Source: Trichoplax sp. H2 (taxonomy: Eukaryota > Placozoa > Uniplacotomia > Trichoplacea). Taken from it: a stretch of DNA of 64,000 nucleotides. Made by a program: the position numbers and the translations under genes. Shown one piece after another: positions 1-12,300 of the stretch. Each line of letters begins with the position of its first letter. Within the stretch, counting starts at the first letter, position 1. The stretch lies in contig NOWV01000009.1 of assembly GCA_003344405.1 (NCBI GenBank), positions 992,001 to 1,056,000 on the forward strand. Reading direction: 5' to 3'. The notes beneath the pieces are model-generated. The model was not told where the DNA came from. It saw nothing but the letters and a program-made list of their open reading frames with translations, and searched no databases.

Positions 1-470
1 TGGTCTTGACATTTTTCACATTTTGCTGTTATGCCATAGAGTACGCGTATTTATCAACGAAGCTAATTGTTGAAAAGATCAGAGCGCTTTGAAACGATTG
101 GATATTTTTCGCTGTCAAGTTCATTTATTTTCTTTTTCCTATAAAGTCTCTGTTGCAGCTAACTTGGCTTCCTTAAGGATATTTTTCAATGCTCTATGTT
201 TCACTTCCCTTCACGATGACTTCATTTTACGACAGTATACTACGAGTTGACTTCAGTCGATCGAAATAGTGTATTAACTTTGTGTCTTCTTAAAGTTATT
301 TCTCGCATTTTTACTACTTTTAAATTTGGAAAACAATTTAGTAACTCTACAGTTACATCACAATCCCAGTTTCAATCTTTTTCTTATATCATGGGTACTT
401 AATGCTGCTCAAAGGGTATCATGATGCGTTATGATGAAATTTTTTATTGATTTTTCCAATGTGTTATTAG
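1..470. other. Intronic or upstream sequence of the first convertase gene
   Basis: AT-rich sequence ending in a splice acceptor at 469-470. The next exon opens in the middle of the convertase prodomain, so this stretch should be an intron and the exon(s) for the signal peptide and the first part of the prodomain should lie left of the window. I looked for the conserved prodomain start (NTW-V-IPGG type) in all plus-strand frames and did not find it. Confidence 0.6.
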
Positions 471-3400
471 GTTGGAAGTTTAGAAGATCATTATTTAATA
501 CGCCATGCTGGTACGCCGCATCGTTCCAAAAGAAGTAATTCTTATAAAAGCTGGAATTTAAGGCTTGATACAAGGGTTAGTTTTTTCTAATTATGATAAA
601 CTAAACCAAAACACAGTTGGCGATATCAATTTTCAATTTGTTAATTCTTGGTATTCATGGTACAATTTGTCACGATATAGTCTGACCGTATTGATAGATT
701 TCCAAAATTCACAGAATTGAGGTAGAAGCTACTTGCTATGTACAGTATTTGCAATGCCTATACGTATACTACAGTACAGTATCCTCATAAATTCATGCTA
801 CATAAAGGATACGTATATCGTCATGAAACTTTCAGATTTTGTGTCTACGTGATTTGTATTTCAATCAGTTAACTACTACTTCAAAATGTTAGTTGACTTA
901 CAGTATATTTCTTATAATTATAATTAATGTCAACATTTCTAAGAAACTGTAATAGTATTGTGGTCTAGCTCATTGATTTATTAATAAATAATTGAATGCG
1001 AGTTACCTCCAAATACATCAAAAAGAATACAGGTGATTGAAGTTCAACAGAAAAAAATTTGTAGTGATAAAGAGTTATAATCAAATTCTCTCATTGTAAA
1101 TATATCCGCAACTAGTACGGTTCGATCCTATTATTGAATTGTTCTACTATAGAATCTACGATTAAGAGCTGTAGTTGTAGTCGGTACAAAGTGATCACTT
1201 GATAGTTTACCACCAATATCATCATACATGATAACAAAAAATTCATTAGTCCTGCATCATATCGTTCAACGAGTATTAAAATTTTCGTATATCAAGTTTA
1301 AGGCAACGACTAATGTCAATCCTATAAATAGCTAGGTTTTCCATCCTTGCAACAATTTTATGGCTCAACTTAAATCTCCATACCTACTCAGAGTAAAATT
1401 TGCTTATATACAATTGTTGTTTATCCACCAGGTATTATATGTCGAACAGCAAATATCCAAGTTACGAATCAAAAGATCATTTCCTAATTTTAATGATCCA
1501 CTATGGCCAAAGCAGTGGTATTTGGTACGTCTTTAAAGTCTCTGTTGCTAGTATAGGATCAATTATATAATACATTAATAATGTTAGATAAAAATTTTAT
1601 CAATAAAACGTAATGTAGCTAGTCTCAAGAATATTAATTAATTAAGGGGTGCAACGGGATTATATTTTACTCATCACCATGCTAATATTATGCATAGTGA
1701 TATAAATAATAACAAACTAATTAAATTAATTTATGTCGTATACGTACAAATTTGTAAAAATTAGGAAAATACAGGTCAAGCTAGTGGACCGCCGCATTTA
1801 GATCATAATATTATTCCTGCCTGGAAAAGTGGAGCTACCGGCATAGGAATTGTTGTTTCAATTCTTGATGACGGTAAATAAGATATGAATTTCACTAACT
1901 TTTCAATATTTTTACTACCTATTTTTAGAAGACGATATTATGCTAGATTTAAAGTTTTTTAATTACTTTCTTCACTTTCGATTATTATATAACATCTGCA
2001 GCTTCTTTAATTAATAATGGAGAGCAAGTACTAAAATGTAAATAAACAATATCCTTTTATCCAACATTATAGGGTTATATTATGAACATCCTGATCTACG
2101 AAGGAACTACGTAGGTTGCATGCATCGTGCAGATGAAATAAAAGAATGCACTCAAATGCTGCAAAGAGTTTATGATCATTTATATAATATTATTGTTACT
2201 TACCCTGTTCTTCTTGCCAGGATCCTGAAGCTAGTTTTGACATAAATGGAAACGATCATGATCCAACTCCTAGAAAAACTGGGAACGACGAAAACAGGTT
2301 AAACGTTAAAGTCTGATTAAGCGTACATGTGTTTTGGTGTATGTGTCAACCTATATTGGAAATTAAATAAAATTAAGTTGTCATCACTGTTTAGAGAAAA
2401 TGAAGCGCGCCACTATTCTAGTTTATGTTGGACCTATTTTTTAATTGAATTAATTAATCCGTAGACATGGCACCAGATGTGCAGGAGAAGTCGCCGCAAT
2501 AGCTAATAACTCTATCTGTACAGTAGGAGCTGCATACAACGCTAAGATAGGAGGTCTTTTTGAATTTTAATAAAATACTTTGTCTTGATATGATAATAAA
2601 TTTTCCATTTCTAACTGCAGGAATTAGAATGCTCGATGGAGATGTTACTGATGCAGTAGAAGCTACATCTCTTAGTTGGAAACCGCAACATATCGATATA
2701 TATAGTTCTAGTTGGGGTCCAGAAGACGATGGTAGGAATATTGATGGTCCTGGGCCATTAGCGAAGAAAGCTTTTATAGATGGTGTTAATAAAGGTCGTC
2801 ATGGACTCGGTTCTATATTTGTGTGGGCATCTGGAAATGGTGGATCTGTCCATGATAATTGTAATTGCGACGGATATGTAATTAGTATTTATACCATTAG
2901 CATTTCTGCAGCTACTGATACTGGCAATGTACCATGGTACACTGAAAGTTGTTCCTCTATCTTGGCTACTACTTTTAGCAGTGGTAATAACGGTCAAAAT
3001 AAAATTATTACTGACGATCTGCACGACAGATGCACAGAGTCACACACTGGCACTTCTGCCGCTGCTCCTCTAGCTGCCGGTATGTTTGCTTTAGCATTAG
3101 AGGCAAATCCTAGACTGACCTGGAGAGATTTGCAGCATATAGTTGTCATCACATCAAAGCCTGATAAACTCCATACGGACGACTGGACGATCAATGGAGT
3201 TGGTCGTAAAATTAGTAACTGGTTCGGTTATGGATTATTAGATGCAGCTGCATTAGTTAGTACTGCGCGGAATTGGAAAACAGTCCCTATACAAAGAAGT
3301 AAAAGCTTTAAATTTAAGACGAAAAAGAAGTAAGAATTGTAATATACTATTACAAGTCCTATATAAATGCTGCATTTATGTACTATAAAATATGTACTGA

Positions 3401-6400
3401 TAAATGTTATGATTAAATCTTAAATCTTTGATAGTTACATTCCACCCAATGGCAGGCTTATCGTATCTATTAATGTTGAGAAATCCGAAGCCATCGTAAA
3501 TTATTTAGAACATGTTCAAGCTGTAATATCACTATCTCATAATCAGCGTGGTCTTATTACCATTCAGTTAATCTCTCCGGCAGGCACAAAATCGGTTTTG
3601 TTTGGTAGGCGCCAACAAGATACATCCAGGGCTGGATTTAAAAACTGGCCTCTTATGACTACTCATTTCTGGGGAGAAAAGTCTGCTGGTAATTGGACAT
3701 TAATTATTATAAATAAAGATTCTAACTCGGGAAAGTTGAAGGGTTGGAAGTTAGTTCTGTTTGGTACTACATCGAAGCCACATGATTTGTATTATAGTTC
3801 ATGTAATCCGGAATGTGAGAGATCGTCTGGTTGTAATGGACCTGGAGCAGCAGATTGCAGAATTTGTCGGCATTTTCAAGCAGCAGATGGTCGATGCGTA
3901 AAAAATTGCTCAAATGGACAATACGGAAATTTAGAGACTAAGGCTTGTATAAATTGTCCATATGGCTGCGATGTATGTAATAATGATTCTTGTATCACTT
4001 GTAAGCCAAATTTTGCTAACTCGAATGGATCATGTGTTAGTTCATGCCCTGAAAGCACTTACCAGCATTCTTTTAATGGCAATACCAAATGTTTAAAGTG
4101 CTCTAGTAATTGTGCAGCTTGTGCCAATGAAACTTATTGTATTTCTTGCCCTGGCACTGCATACGAGTATAGAGGAAGTTGCATTCAGCAATGTCCACAA
4201 GGTACTTATTCGAACTATGTATATGGAATCAGAACGTGTACCTCTTGCAAGCATAACTGTTTAGATTGTTATGGAAATGAAGCTGGTTCTTGTCGAGTTT
4301 GCCAGAAAGGATATCAACTAGTAGTGGATCGGTCTAAGTGCACAAAATCCTGTCCAGTAGGATATTATAATGCTATATCTGGTGAGCAAAACATTTGCCT
4401 AGCATGTCATCATCGATGTACATCATGTTTGTCAGCAGCATCGAGTGGTTGTAAATCTTGTAGTCATGGATTTCATTTATACAATGGGTCTTGTACAGAC
4501 AAATGTCCAGATGGCACATATACTGATAAATTTACTGGAGAATGTTTTCCTTGCTTTAATACGTGCACTACTTGTAATGCTGGTAAAAGCAAGAGCTGCT
4601 TATCTTGTAAATCAAATCTTTATTTACAAAACGGAGAATGTGTAAGCAACTGTTTTAAAGGTTATTATCAAGATGATAATTTGATGAGATGTCGTCGTTG
4701 TCATCATAGCTGTGCCAGTTGTATTGGACCATCGAGTAATTCTTGTACTTCTTGTAAGTTATCTCAGTCATTCCTACATAATAATTCATGCTTAATGGAA
4801 TGTCCAGTTGGCCATTACTCGGATATAACCATGAAAGCTTGCAATCCTTGTAGTAGTCATTGCTACCACTGTGTTAATTCATCAGTTTGCTTATCTTGTA
4901 ATAAAAACTTTATTCTTCATCATCAAAAATGCGCCAAGTCCTGCCCATCAGGCTATATATTAAAAGAAAGAACCTGCAATCCTTGTCACCCGACCTGTTC
5001 CAATTGTAGTGATGATGATATTGCTTCGTGCTCAGGTTGTAAATCACACACTCACTTCCTTCATCAGGGAATATGCACAAAATCTTGTCTGTTTGGTTAT
5101 TTTGGCGATACAATTACGCAACAGTGCCAACCTTGCCATTCTTCGTGCGCATCATGCTTTGGAGAAGGTAATAGCAGTTGTTTACTTTGCCCATTAGGGA
5201 GATTTCTTCAACATGGATCTTGTGTAACAACTTGCAATAACGGATTTCCTGGTAAAAATGGTACTTGCTCAAGTTGTGAGGGAGTGGGATGTAGAGAGTG
5301 TCTTCCTAATGATCCTAACCAATGTCTTACTTGTTTAGATAATTACTTCAATCATAAATTTAATTGCGTCCGAGAATGTCCAGTAGGTACTTACACGAAT
5401 GCAACGGCTGGTCAATGTTTAATTTGTCACGATTCCTGTAACACATGCAGTGGTAAACATATAGAAAATTGTACAGATTGCAAGCCTGGATGGTTTATGC
5501 ATGCAGGAAAGTGTGTTTCTTACTGTCCATCTGGCTCCTATGCAAATGGCAATGCTTGTTCAAAATGTAGCCATGGTTGCAAGCTTTGTATCAGTCAGAA
5601 TACCTGCTTAGAATGTGAATCGTCATTGGTAAAGTTTAACGGTTCGTGCTTGAAAGACTGTCCAAGCAATTCTTATGCTACGGATGAAAATACGGAATGT
5701 CAATTGTGTCATAAAGGTTGTGAAACATGTAAAATTGTTAACAGAGAGAGTCAATGTTTAAGCTGTATTAATCAATATTTGATATTGAAAGCTGGAAAAT
5801 GCTTACCAAATGGTAATTGCAGTGGTAATATGTATTTTAATGGAAGCAACTGCAGTAAATGCCACAGTGACTGTGAAGCATGCTTCGACGATGATAGAAT
5901 CTCCTGCCTTAGATGTCGTGAAGATAAGTATCTAAATCCAGTTTCAGCAATTTGTGAACAATATTGTCCGTTAGGATACTTTGCCGATAATGCCACAAGG
6001 AGATGTCAGCAATGCCATTATTCATGTTTATCGTGTTCGAATGCTTCTGTTTGTACTCAATGTCGTCCTGGTTTCTATAATAGTAGTGGCAATTGCATTA
6101 CGAAATGTGCCTCTGGTGAATACTTTAATAACAAGACTGCGAGCTGTCAGCTATGTGGTAATAATTGCAAGGAGTGTAATATAAATAGTAAAACTTGTAT
6201 AACGTGTAAGTCAGGAAATTACAAGTACGATGGAATATGCTTGTCTGCTTGTCCTACACAAACCTATGCCAGCAATGGAAATTGTAAAGCGTGCCCTTCT
6301 GGATGCTTAGAATGTAAAGCTGATATGACTTGCACTAAGTGCAAGAATAACTATAAACTATCTCAATCCGCGTGTGTACTTTCTTTACCGAATGGCTGTA

Positions 6401-7905
6401 AAAACTCTAGTTGTTTAGTTTGTAAAGTTGCCAATTGCTCACGTTGTTCACCGTCGGATTCCACTATTTGTAATATTTGCATTAAGCCTTTTATATTACA
6501 TCAGGGAAGTTGTATAAAACAATGTCCTGATGGCACTTATTTTGATCATGTTAAAAAGAACTGTTTTGATTGTAATGATAGTTGTAGTAGTTGTGTTGGC
6601 CCGAAAGAAACAGATTGTGTAAAGTGCTCAAGCGCTAAACCATATTTATTACACTATAAATGTCTGAGTAAATGTCCAGCCAATTACTACATCGATAATG
6701 CTAATGCTAAGTGTCGTCAATGTCATTTCTCATGTAAAAGTTGTAGCGGTGGTAGCATGAATGATTGTATTATATGTTCAGATGGATTTCATTACTTGAA
6801 ATCTGAGAAGCAATGTGTTAACAAATGTCCGGATTTATCATATTATCGTAAAAATGAAACTGATTGCGGATCGTGTTATAGTGGTTGCGCTAGTTGCTAT
6901 GGGAATGAAAAAGACAAGTGCATATCTTGTATCTCTCCAATGGTAAATTTCAACTTTGAATGTATGGAGAAGTGCCCTCTCGGCAGCTATAACGATAGCG
7001 GTATCTGCCGTAAGTGTCATCCGTCATGTGGTTCATGTACTGGTCCTCACTCGAATCAGTGTACAAGTTGTAGTACTGGTTTATTCTTGAAGAATGGCGA
7101 ATGTCATGGTACTTGTCCTTCTGGCTACTACGAGGATATGAAATCATTAAAATGCTTACCATGCAATCCATCATGTAAGACATGTGTAAGTGACTCTGCT
7201 CAGTGCTTAACTTGTAATCATGGTATGGTTTTACAGAATTCGAAGTGTTTGCGCAACTGTAGCAGCGGATATTATCATACTGATGGTGGATGTCGTCCAT
7301 GTCATACTTCTTGTTTGAGCTGTAAAGGATTTACAGCTAGCGATTGCTTATCGTGTAGCAAAGGCTGGAAATTATTACCTCATGGTATTTGTGAACCCGT
7401 GTGTCCGTCGGGTCAGTATTATGATATCGGTCTTAAATCATGTGGCAACTGCCACAGCAGCTGTGCTACTTGTAGCAGTAAACAATCAGCTTCTTGTCTA
7501 TCATGTTTAAAAGGTCGTTTATTAGACAAACAATCCTCAAGATGTTATCCATGTTGCAAAATAGATTCTGATTCTCAGTGCTGCAATTGTAGTGCTTCCT
7601 TAAAAGTATGCGTATTATTATCAGACACTGGAAACAACATTGTTACAACGCCATCGCTTGTTACAGTTACACATCATGACTTTGGCAATACCTTCAAGGA
7701 GGAAAAGCCTGTACAACTAATTCTGATTTCTGGCGCTATTAGTTTGCTATTATTTGGAGTAGTTGTAATAATCCGTTGTAGAAGAAATATTTTTGGCCAC
7801 CGTGGTTATAAAAAATTGACTCCATCTGGATATGATCATACGACCATATCGTCTACTCGTACAGCTTATCCAGACTACGATAACGATGAAATCAACCAAG
7901 TATAG
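471..7905 (+). CDS. PCSK5-like: Membrane-anchored PCSK5/furin-type proprotein convertase with giant Cys-rich region (5' partial)
   Basis: Calcium-dependent subtilisin-type endoprotease that should cleave precursor proteins after basic sites in the secretory pathway. Coding exons: 471-575, 1432-1524, 1765-1873, 2073-2110, 2221-2297, 2465-2553, 2621-3329, 3435-7905; phases join without a break (5691 nt, 1896 residues visible). Order: prodomain end (GSLEDHY, activation site KLRIKR at about residue 50), S8 catalytic domain (Asp in SILDDG, His in RHGTRC, oxyanion Asn in WASGNGG, Ser in HTGTSAAAP), P domain to about 525, about 25 furin-like Cys repeats of 45-50 residues (528-1800), one membrane segment (about 1833-1854) and a 42-residue tail with a YKKL sorting-type motif and an acidic patch. 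Vertebrate PCSK5B has the same plan with slightly fewer repeats. Oddities: one 4471-nt exon holds most of the protein; the P domain reads RGL where RGD is usual. The signal peptide exon is missing at the window edge. Confidence 0.95.
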
Positions 7906-9317
7906 TTAATAGATTTTATTTATATGATTTAGAATGTTATATGAATTCTCGCTATCTACGAAACTAGATATTCTAAAGATAACTAAATTCAGCTAATGAT
8001 TTATAAAACAACTAAAACTTTAATTTTTATGCAATATGTGGATGTATGAGTATACTGTATAAAGGGTATATAGTAGTTCATTTTTTATTTTATAAAGGTA
8101 ATTGCAAACTTCTTTCCTTCAATGTCTACGAGTATACAGCAATACATCATTTGATGCGATTATTTATAAAATGCGACTCAACGTCGAAGGTTAAAATTTT
8201 AAGATACTACGTTTTGTTGTAATGACCGATAACAATTTATCGATAAATTTCGAAAGAAATATTCATATACTGTTAAATATATATTGCTCAAAAATACTTT
8301 AGGATAAAATATTGGCTACGTAAGGGAACAGATGTTTAACTATGTGCTGGTCTAAAACCTTGACATTCATAGCATATCCTTATGATAATAAGCATTATTT
8401 TCGGGATGACTCAATATAAATAATTTTCTTTATGGATCAATAATTCTCACTGTAGATTAATTAATTCCGTTTTTTGTATTAGAGATCTTTATACTGTATC
8501 AGTATCGCAATTTGATAAACAATTTTTGATGAGATATACGTATAGATTACTTTAGCTGAATGAATAATAAAATCAAGCTACATGAGGCTACTTTGAAAAT
8601 GACTTAACTATTGCAAATCCGATCTTTTTTATCCAATGGCTATCGCCTACGAATTAATAAGTATTCCAATCAAACTAGAGATCTAACTGTTTCGGACGAA
8701 TGTATCATAAGATAAATATCATGTAATGCTTAAAACCATTTTGAAACAGACTTATCTAAAAAAGCGAATACGCGACAGTTTATTAATTTTACTTAATCAA
8801 AATTTTTTGTAGCGATAGTAGTTGTAGTATGTGAAAGCTAAATCATTTTAAATCTGAAAATTGCTTTGATCTTCGATATCATAACATATAAACAAAATTT
8901 TGACAGATAGTATAATCAGTCAATACTCAATAGTACAAACAAATCTTACATAAATATTTAGCAAACTGTATAAAAATAATTATAAACAGTAACAAATGTT
9001 TTACTACGGTACACGGCAGTTTATACGTATACGAGCATTGTAATAATTTAGTTTGTAGTACAATCTCCCAAGTTACCGTAAATAAATCTTTTCTATGCTT
9101 TGATTAAATAATAAATTTTATATCTTAATACTTTATTATAGACGACAATAACAGCACCCAAACAAACAACAGCGTTTGTTATCTATATATAATACACAAA
9201 AATAGTATTTTCAATTTTTATGCTGGCTACCTTAATAACAAAAATTTTTATCCAAAAACTGTATCATAGCGGTAGTGAAATTAAACCATCGTAGTGCAAA
9301 GATGTAGGTATTATGTA
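7906..9317. other. Intergenic, convergent 3' ends (convertase and IPO11)
   Basis: Spacer between two genes that converge. It is AT-rich with no credible coding exon on either strand. It should hold both 3' untranslated regions. The only specific element I can name is a polyadenylation signal candidate for IPO11. Confidence 0.6.
9132..9137 (-). promoter_or_regulatory. Candidate polyadenylation signal of IPO11
   Basis: TTTATT on the plus strand, i.e. AATAAA on the minus strand, about 180 nt beyond the IPO11 stop codon. It is a plausible cleavage signal, but the hexamer is common in AT-rich DNA, so this is only a candidate. Confidence 0.35.
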
Positions 9318-12300
9318 TTATTCAAAAAATTTAATAAGTTGTTGCTTCACTTCTATATCGACAGTATTCATTAACTCGGTAAATGAACTTGAACCATACG
9401 CCACATGACAAGCATCTAGTCTTTCCTTGATAAATCGATTTAATGGGACATTATGAACTGGATCTTTAAGAGCCAGCTATTATGGATAGAATATGTAAGC
9501 ATTGATATATTAAGGGCTTGAATACAGTGCCGAAACAGTAAGATCCAAATGTTACAGTAGCATAAAAGCATGTACTTTACCTGCCGCGCTCGAATCTCTT
9601 CTTCGTTATCTGCTGCATCTGGACCAAACATTTCCTTTTCTCCTAATACCAACCGACTGTGAATAGATTCATAAAAACGATTACCATAAAAATGACTTGG
9701 AAAATAAAACATCAAAAAGTAGATCCTACTCTTGTAGATTGCCCTTGCTGTGATCTGGGCAAACTTCATGTAATACGTCGACACAAAGATTAAGAATAAG
9801 GGAAAAGCTATTACAGACCGCCCTGTGAAAATGCAATTAAAAGATATCAGAATTAATACAGATATATCAAAATAATCTTAATTCCATCGCTATTATAGTT
9901 TTATCAAGTGATTAACTACAAACCGATGTTTTAAGGGTAAAACGGACGTTAACGCCAAAGCTGATAGTTTACGATGCTCAGGTTTTAAAATGACATCAAT
10001 CTAGATAGGTTACATTTTGTGTCATTCATTGTGACGCAACAATATTTTAGTTACGTACGAATTTAATAATTATCACACTTGAGATGAAATTTCTAAGATA
10101 ATTTTAATTACATACTCGTATAGCATTATACCTTTTCTGTCCATATCTGAAACAATATTTTCATAATATCTTCATTATTCTGACCAATACGATTAGCTAC
10201 CGCATCAATTGTTGCAAAAAACGCCGTGGTATTTTGCAGTAATAGTCTACCAAGTAAGGCCAATATAAGCGACATCTTAGGTGGATACTCCTAATTATAT
10301 TATTTGTACAAGAAATATTCATTAATCATTACATGGTCAACATCGAATTGTCTATTATCGTGTCATACTAATACCTGAGGTTGCAAACCATCCTCAAGAA
10401 TTCGAGGTAGAAGATTTTGAAATGCCTGTGGACCTTCGCTGGGAAATTCTCGAAAAATCAATTCCAATACCTGATGTAATGTATAAGCCTGCAGGTTACG
10501 CATTACCATTGTAGCAGTTCAAGCGAAAAGAGATAATTATTATTAACAAACTTTTAAAATGTCAACAATATGTCCGCCAGGCCTAACAGTATCATCTGCA
10601 TATATCAGCCTAAAAAAGAGATCAGCTAACCAACTGGAATAAGCCTAAATCAACAAGGTAGTAATTAAATGACGAAGATCTTGTTTGAAATAGGAAATAA
10701 CCAGCTATAAAGTAACTTTAAGTTTTACCTTCATAAAATCGTAACCACCTAAGATTACGTACGATTTAAGAACTTCTAAGGAACGCTTTAGGTTTTCAAT
10801 ATCGAATCCTTTTTCTAAACAATCACAAACATTTTAAATTTGTCAACGTATTAATATTATCATATAATTTCATGAATTAAATGTATACTAATAGTGATAT
10901 TGTACTAACCAAGCAACTGCTGCATATTTTGGAACAAATGCAACAATTCATTTGTTAGAGTAGGAGCATGGCACAACGTCATTTTCCTAGTCAAGTATAA
11001 TATAAGAGAACATGTAGAGAATCAGTAAAAACAGTAGAGAGGTTATGATTATATAAAGTTCAAATTATCAGAATACGAAATATTACAATATTTACCATAA
11101 TTCCATTCCATCGTCAATTAGATATATATGCGGCGGCTAACAGGATTAAGACAGGATTAATGTCTCTTTTTAAAATTATAGATCAATAGAAATCAAATAA
11201 AGCCTAAATTTTTGTCGCAAACCTTCTCGACGTCTGTACTAAATTGAATAACTGGCAGCAAAAACGGGTACAGCTGAACAGAGGAAGACTTTAGAGCCTA
11301 CATAATATAAATTTCAAAATTGTAATATACATAATTAAAGAATCGATTTATCAACACTAGATAAGAACCTGGATTAAAACAGTTAAGGTGCATAGTATAC
11401 TACATCGTAGCATATTATGCTCTTCAGAATCCTGCCATAGTTGTGGTAAATATTGCATTAATTCAGATGAAAAGGGCGTAATCTAAATAAGATATTGAAT
11501 AAGATTGATCAATGTAGCATAATTAATTAGGGTTAGGTTAAGACAGATCATGATCAAGCATAGCAGAAATAGTCCGCTTGAAAACTAACCTGTGACCCCA
11601 CGCGATCAATCATTGTGGAAATAACACTTAAGACCCTCATCTGTAATGTAGAGAAAATTTTAGAATTGAGATACAAGATACTCAAGTAATAACAATGAAA
11701 GTAATACCTTTGCATCACAGGAATTTAGTTGACGCAGTAACTGGAATAGGCACAACGCATACTTTTCTAAAAACTAAAGCAGAAAACTCAGTTACTAAAT
11801 TTTCATTTGAAAACTTTCGCGAGACTGCTTCTAACCGGAAGAAATTGGGCCACGCTAAAATCGAAGTCATCAATTACTGTACATTTCATTAAGGATCTAA
11901 CTAGCCACGGTCGAATACTATTTCCTAAGAATGAAAAACTAGCAAAATACAATACTAAATAAGTAGCATTTCATTTTAAGTCTATCATTAAGGATACCAG
12001 TTCGAAATGTGCTAGAAGTAGTTATTCGAACAACGACATCTTCAGATGGGTCTAACAGTATAAGAAGCGCTTCATATAAAGTAGATCTAAAAGAAGCCGG
12101 TATCCGCATAAGGTTCATTCCATGCTGGTATTCGCTCATCCAAGTGTCAATCACCCATGCTGCTCGTCGCCTCAGAATCTTATAGCTAAAATTTATTTAT
12201 AGACATAATACACATATAACAATACTGTATTAGCTCTATTCTAATCAATTAGATATATTATGGTCAGCACATCAAAATTGAGAGCAACTAACTTTGGATG

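Noticed and set aside
9440-9784. A continuous minus-strand frame of 114 codons in IPO11
   Set aside because: Its right part is in the wrong frame relative to the family; the proper exon 9730-9822 uses another frame and splices to 9581-9656. The continuous frame runs through two introns.
11695-11892. Plus-strand open frame of 65 codons
   Set aside because: It lies antisense over IPO11 exons 11708-11773 and 11836-11900, which are supported by family similarity and reading phase.
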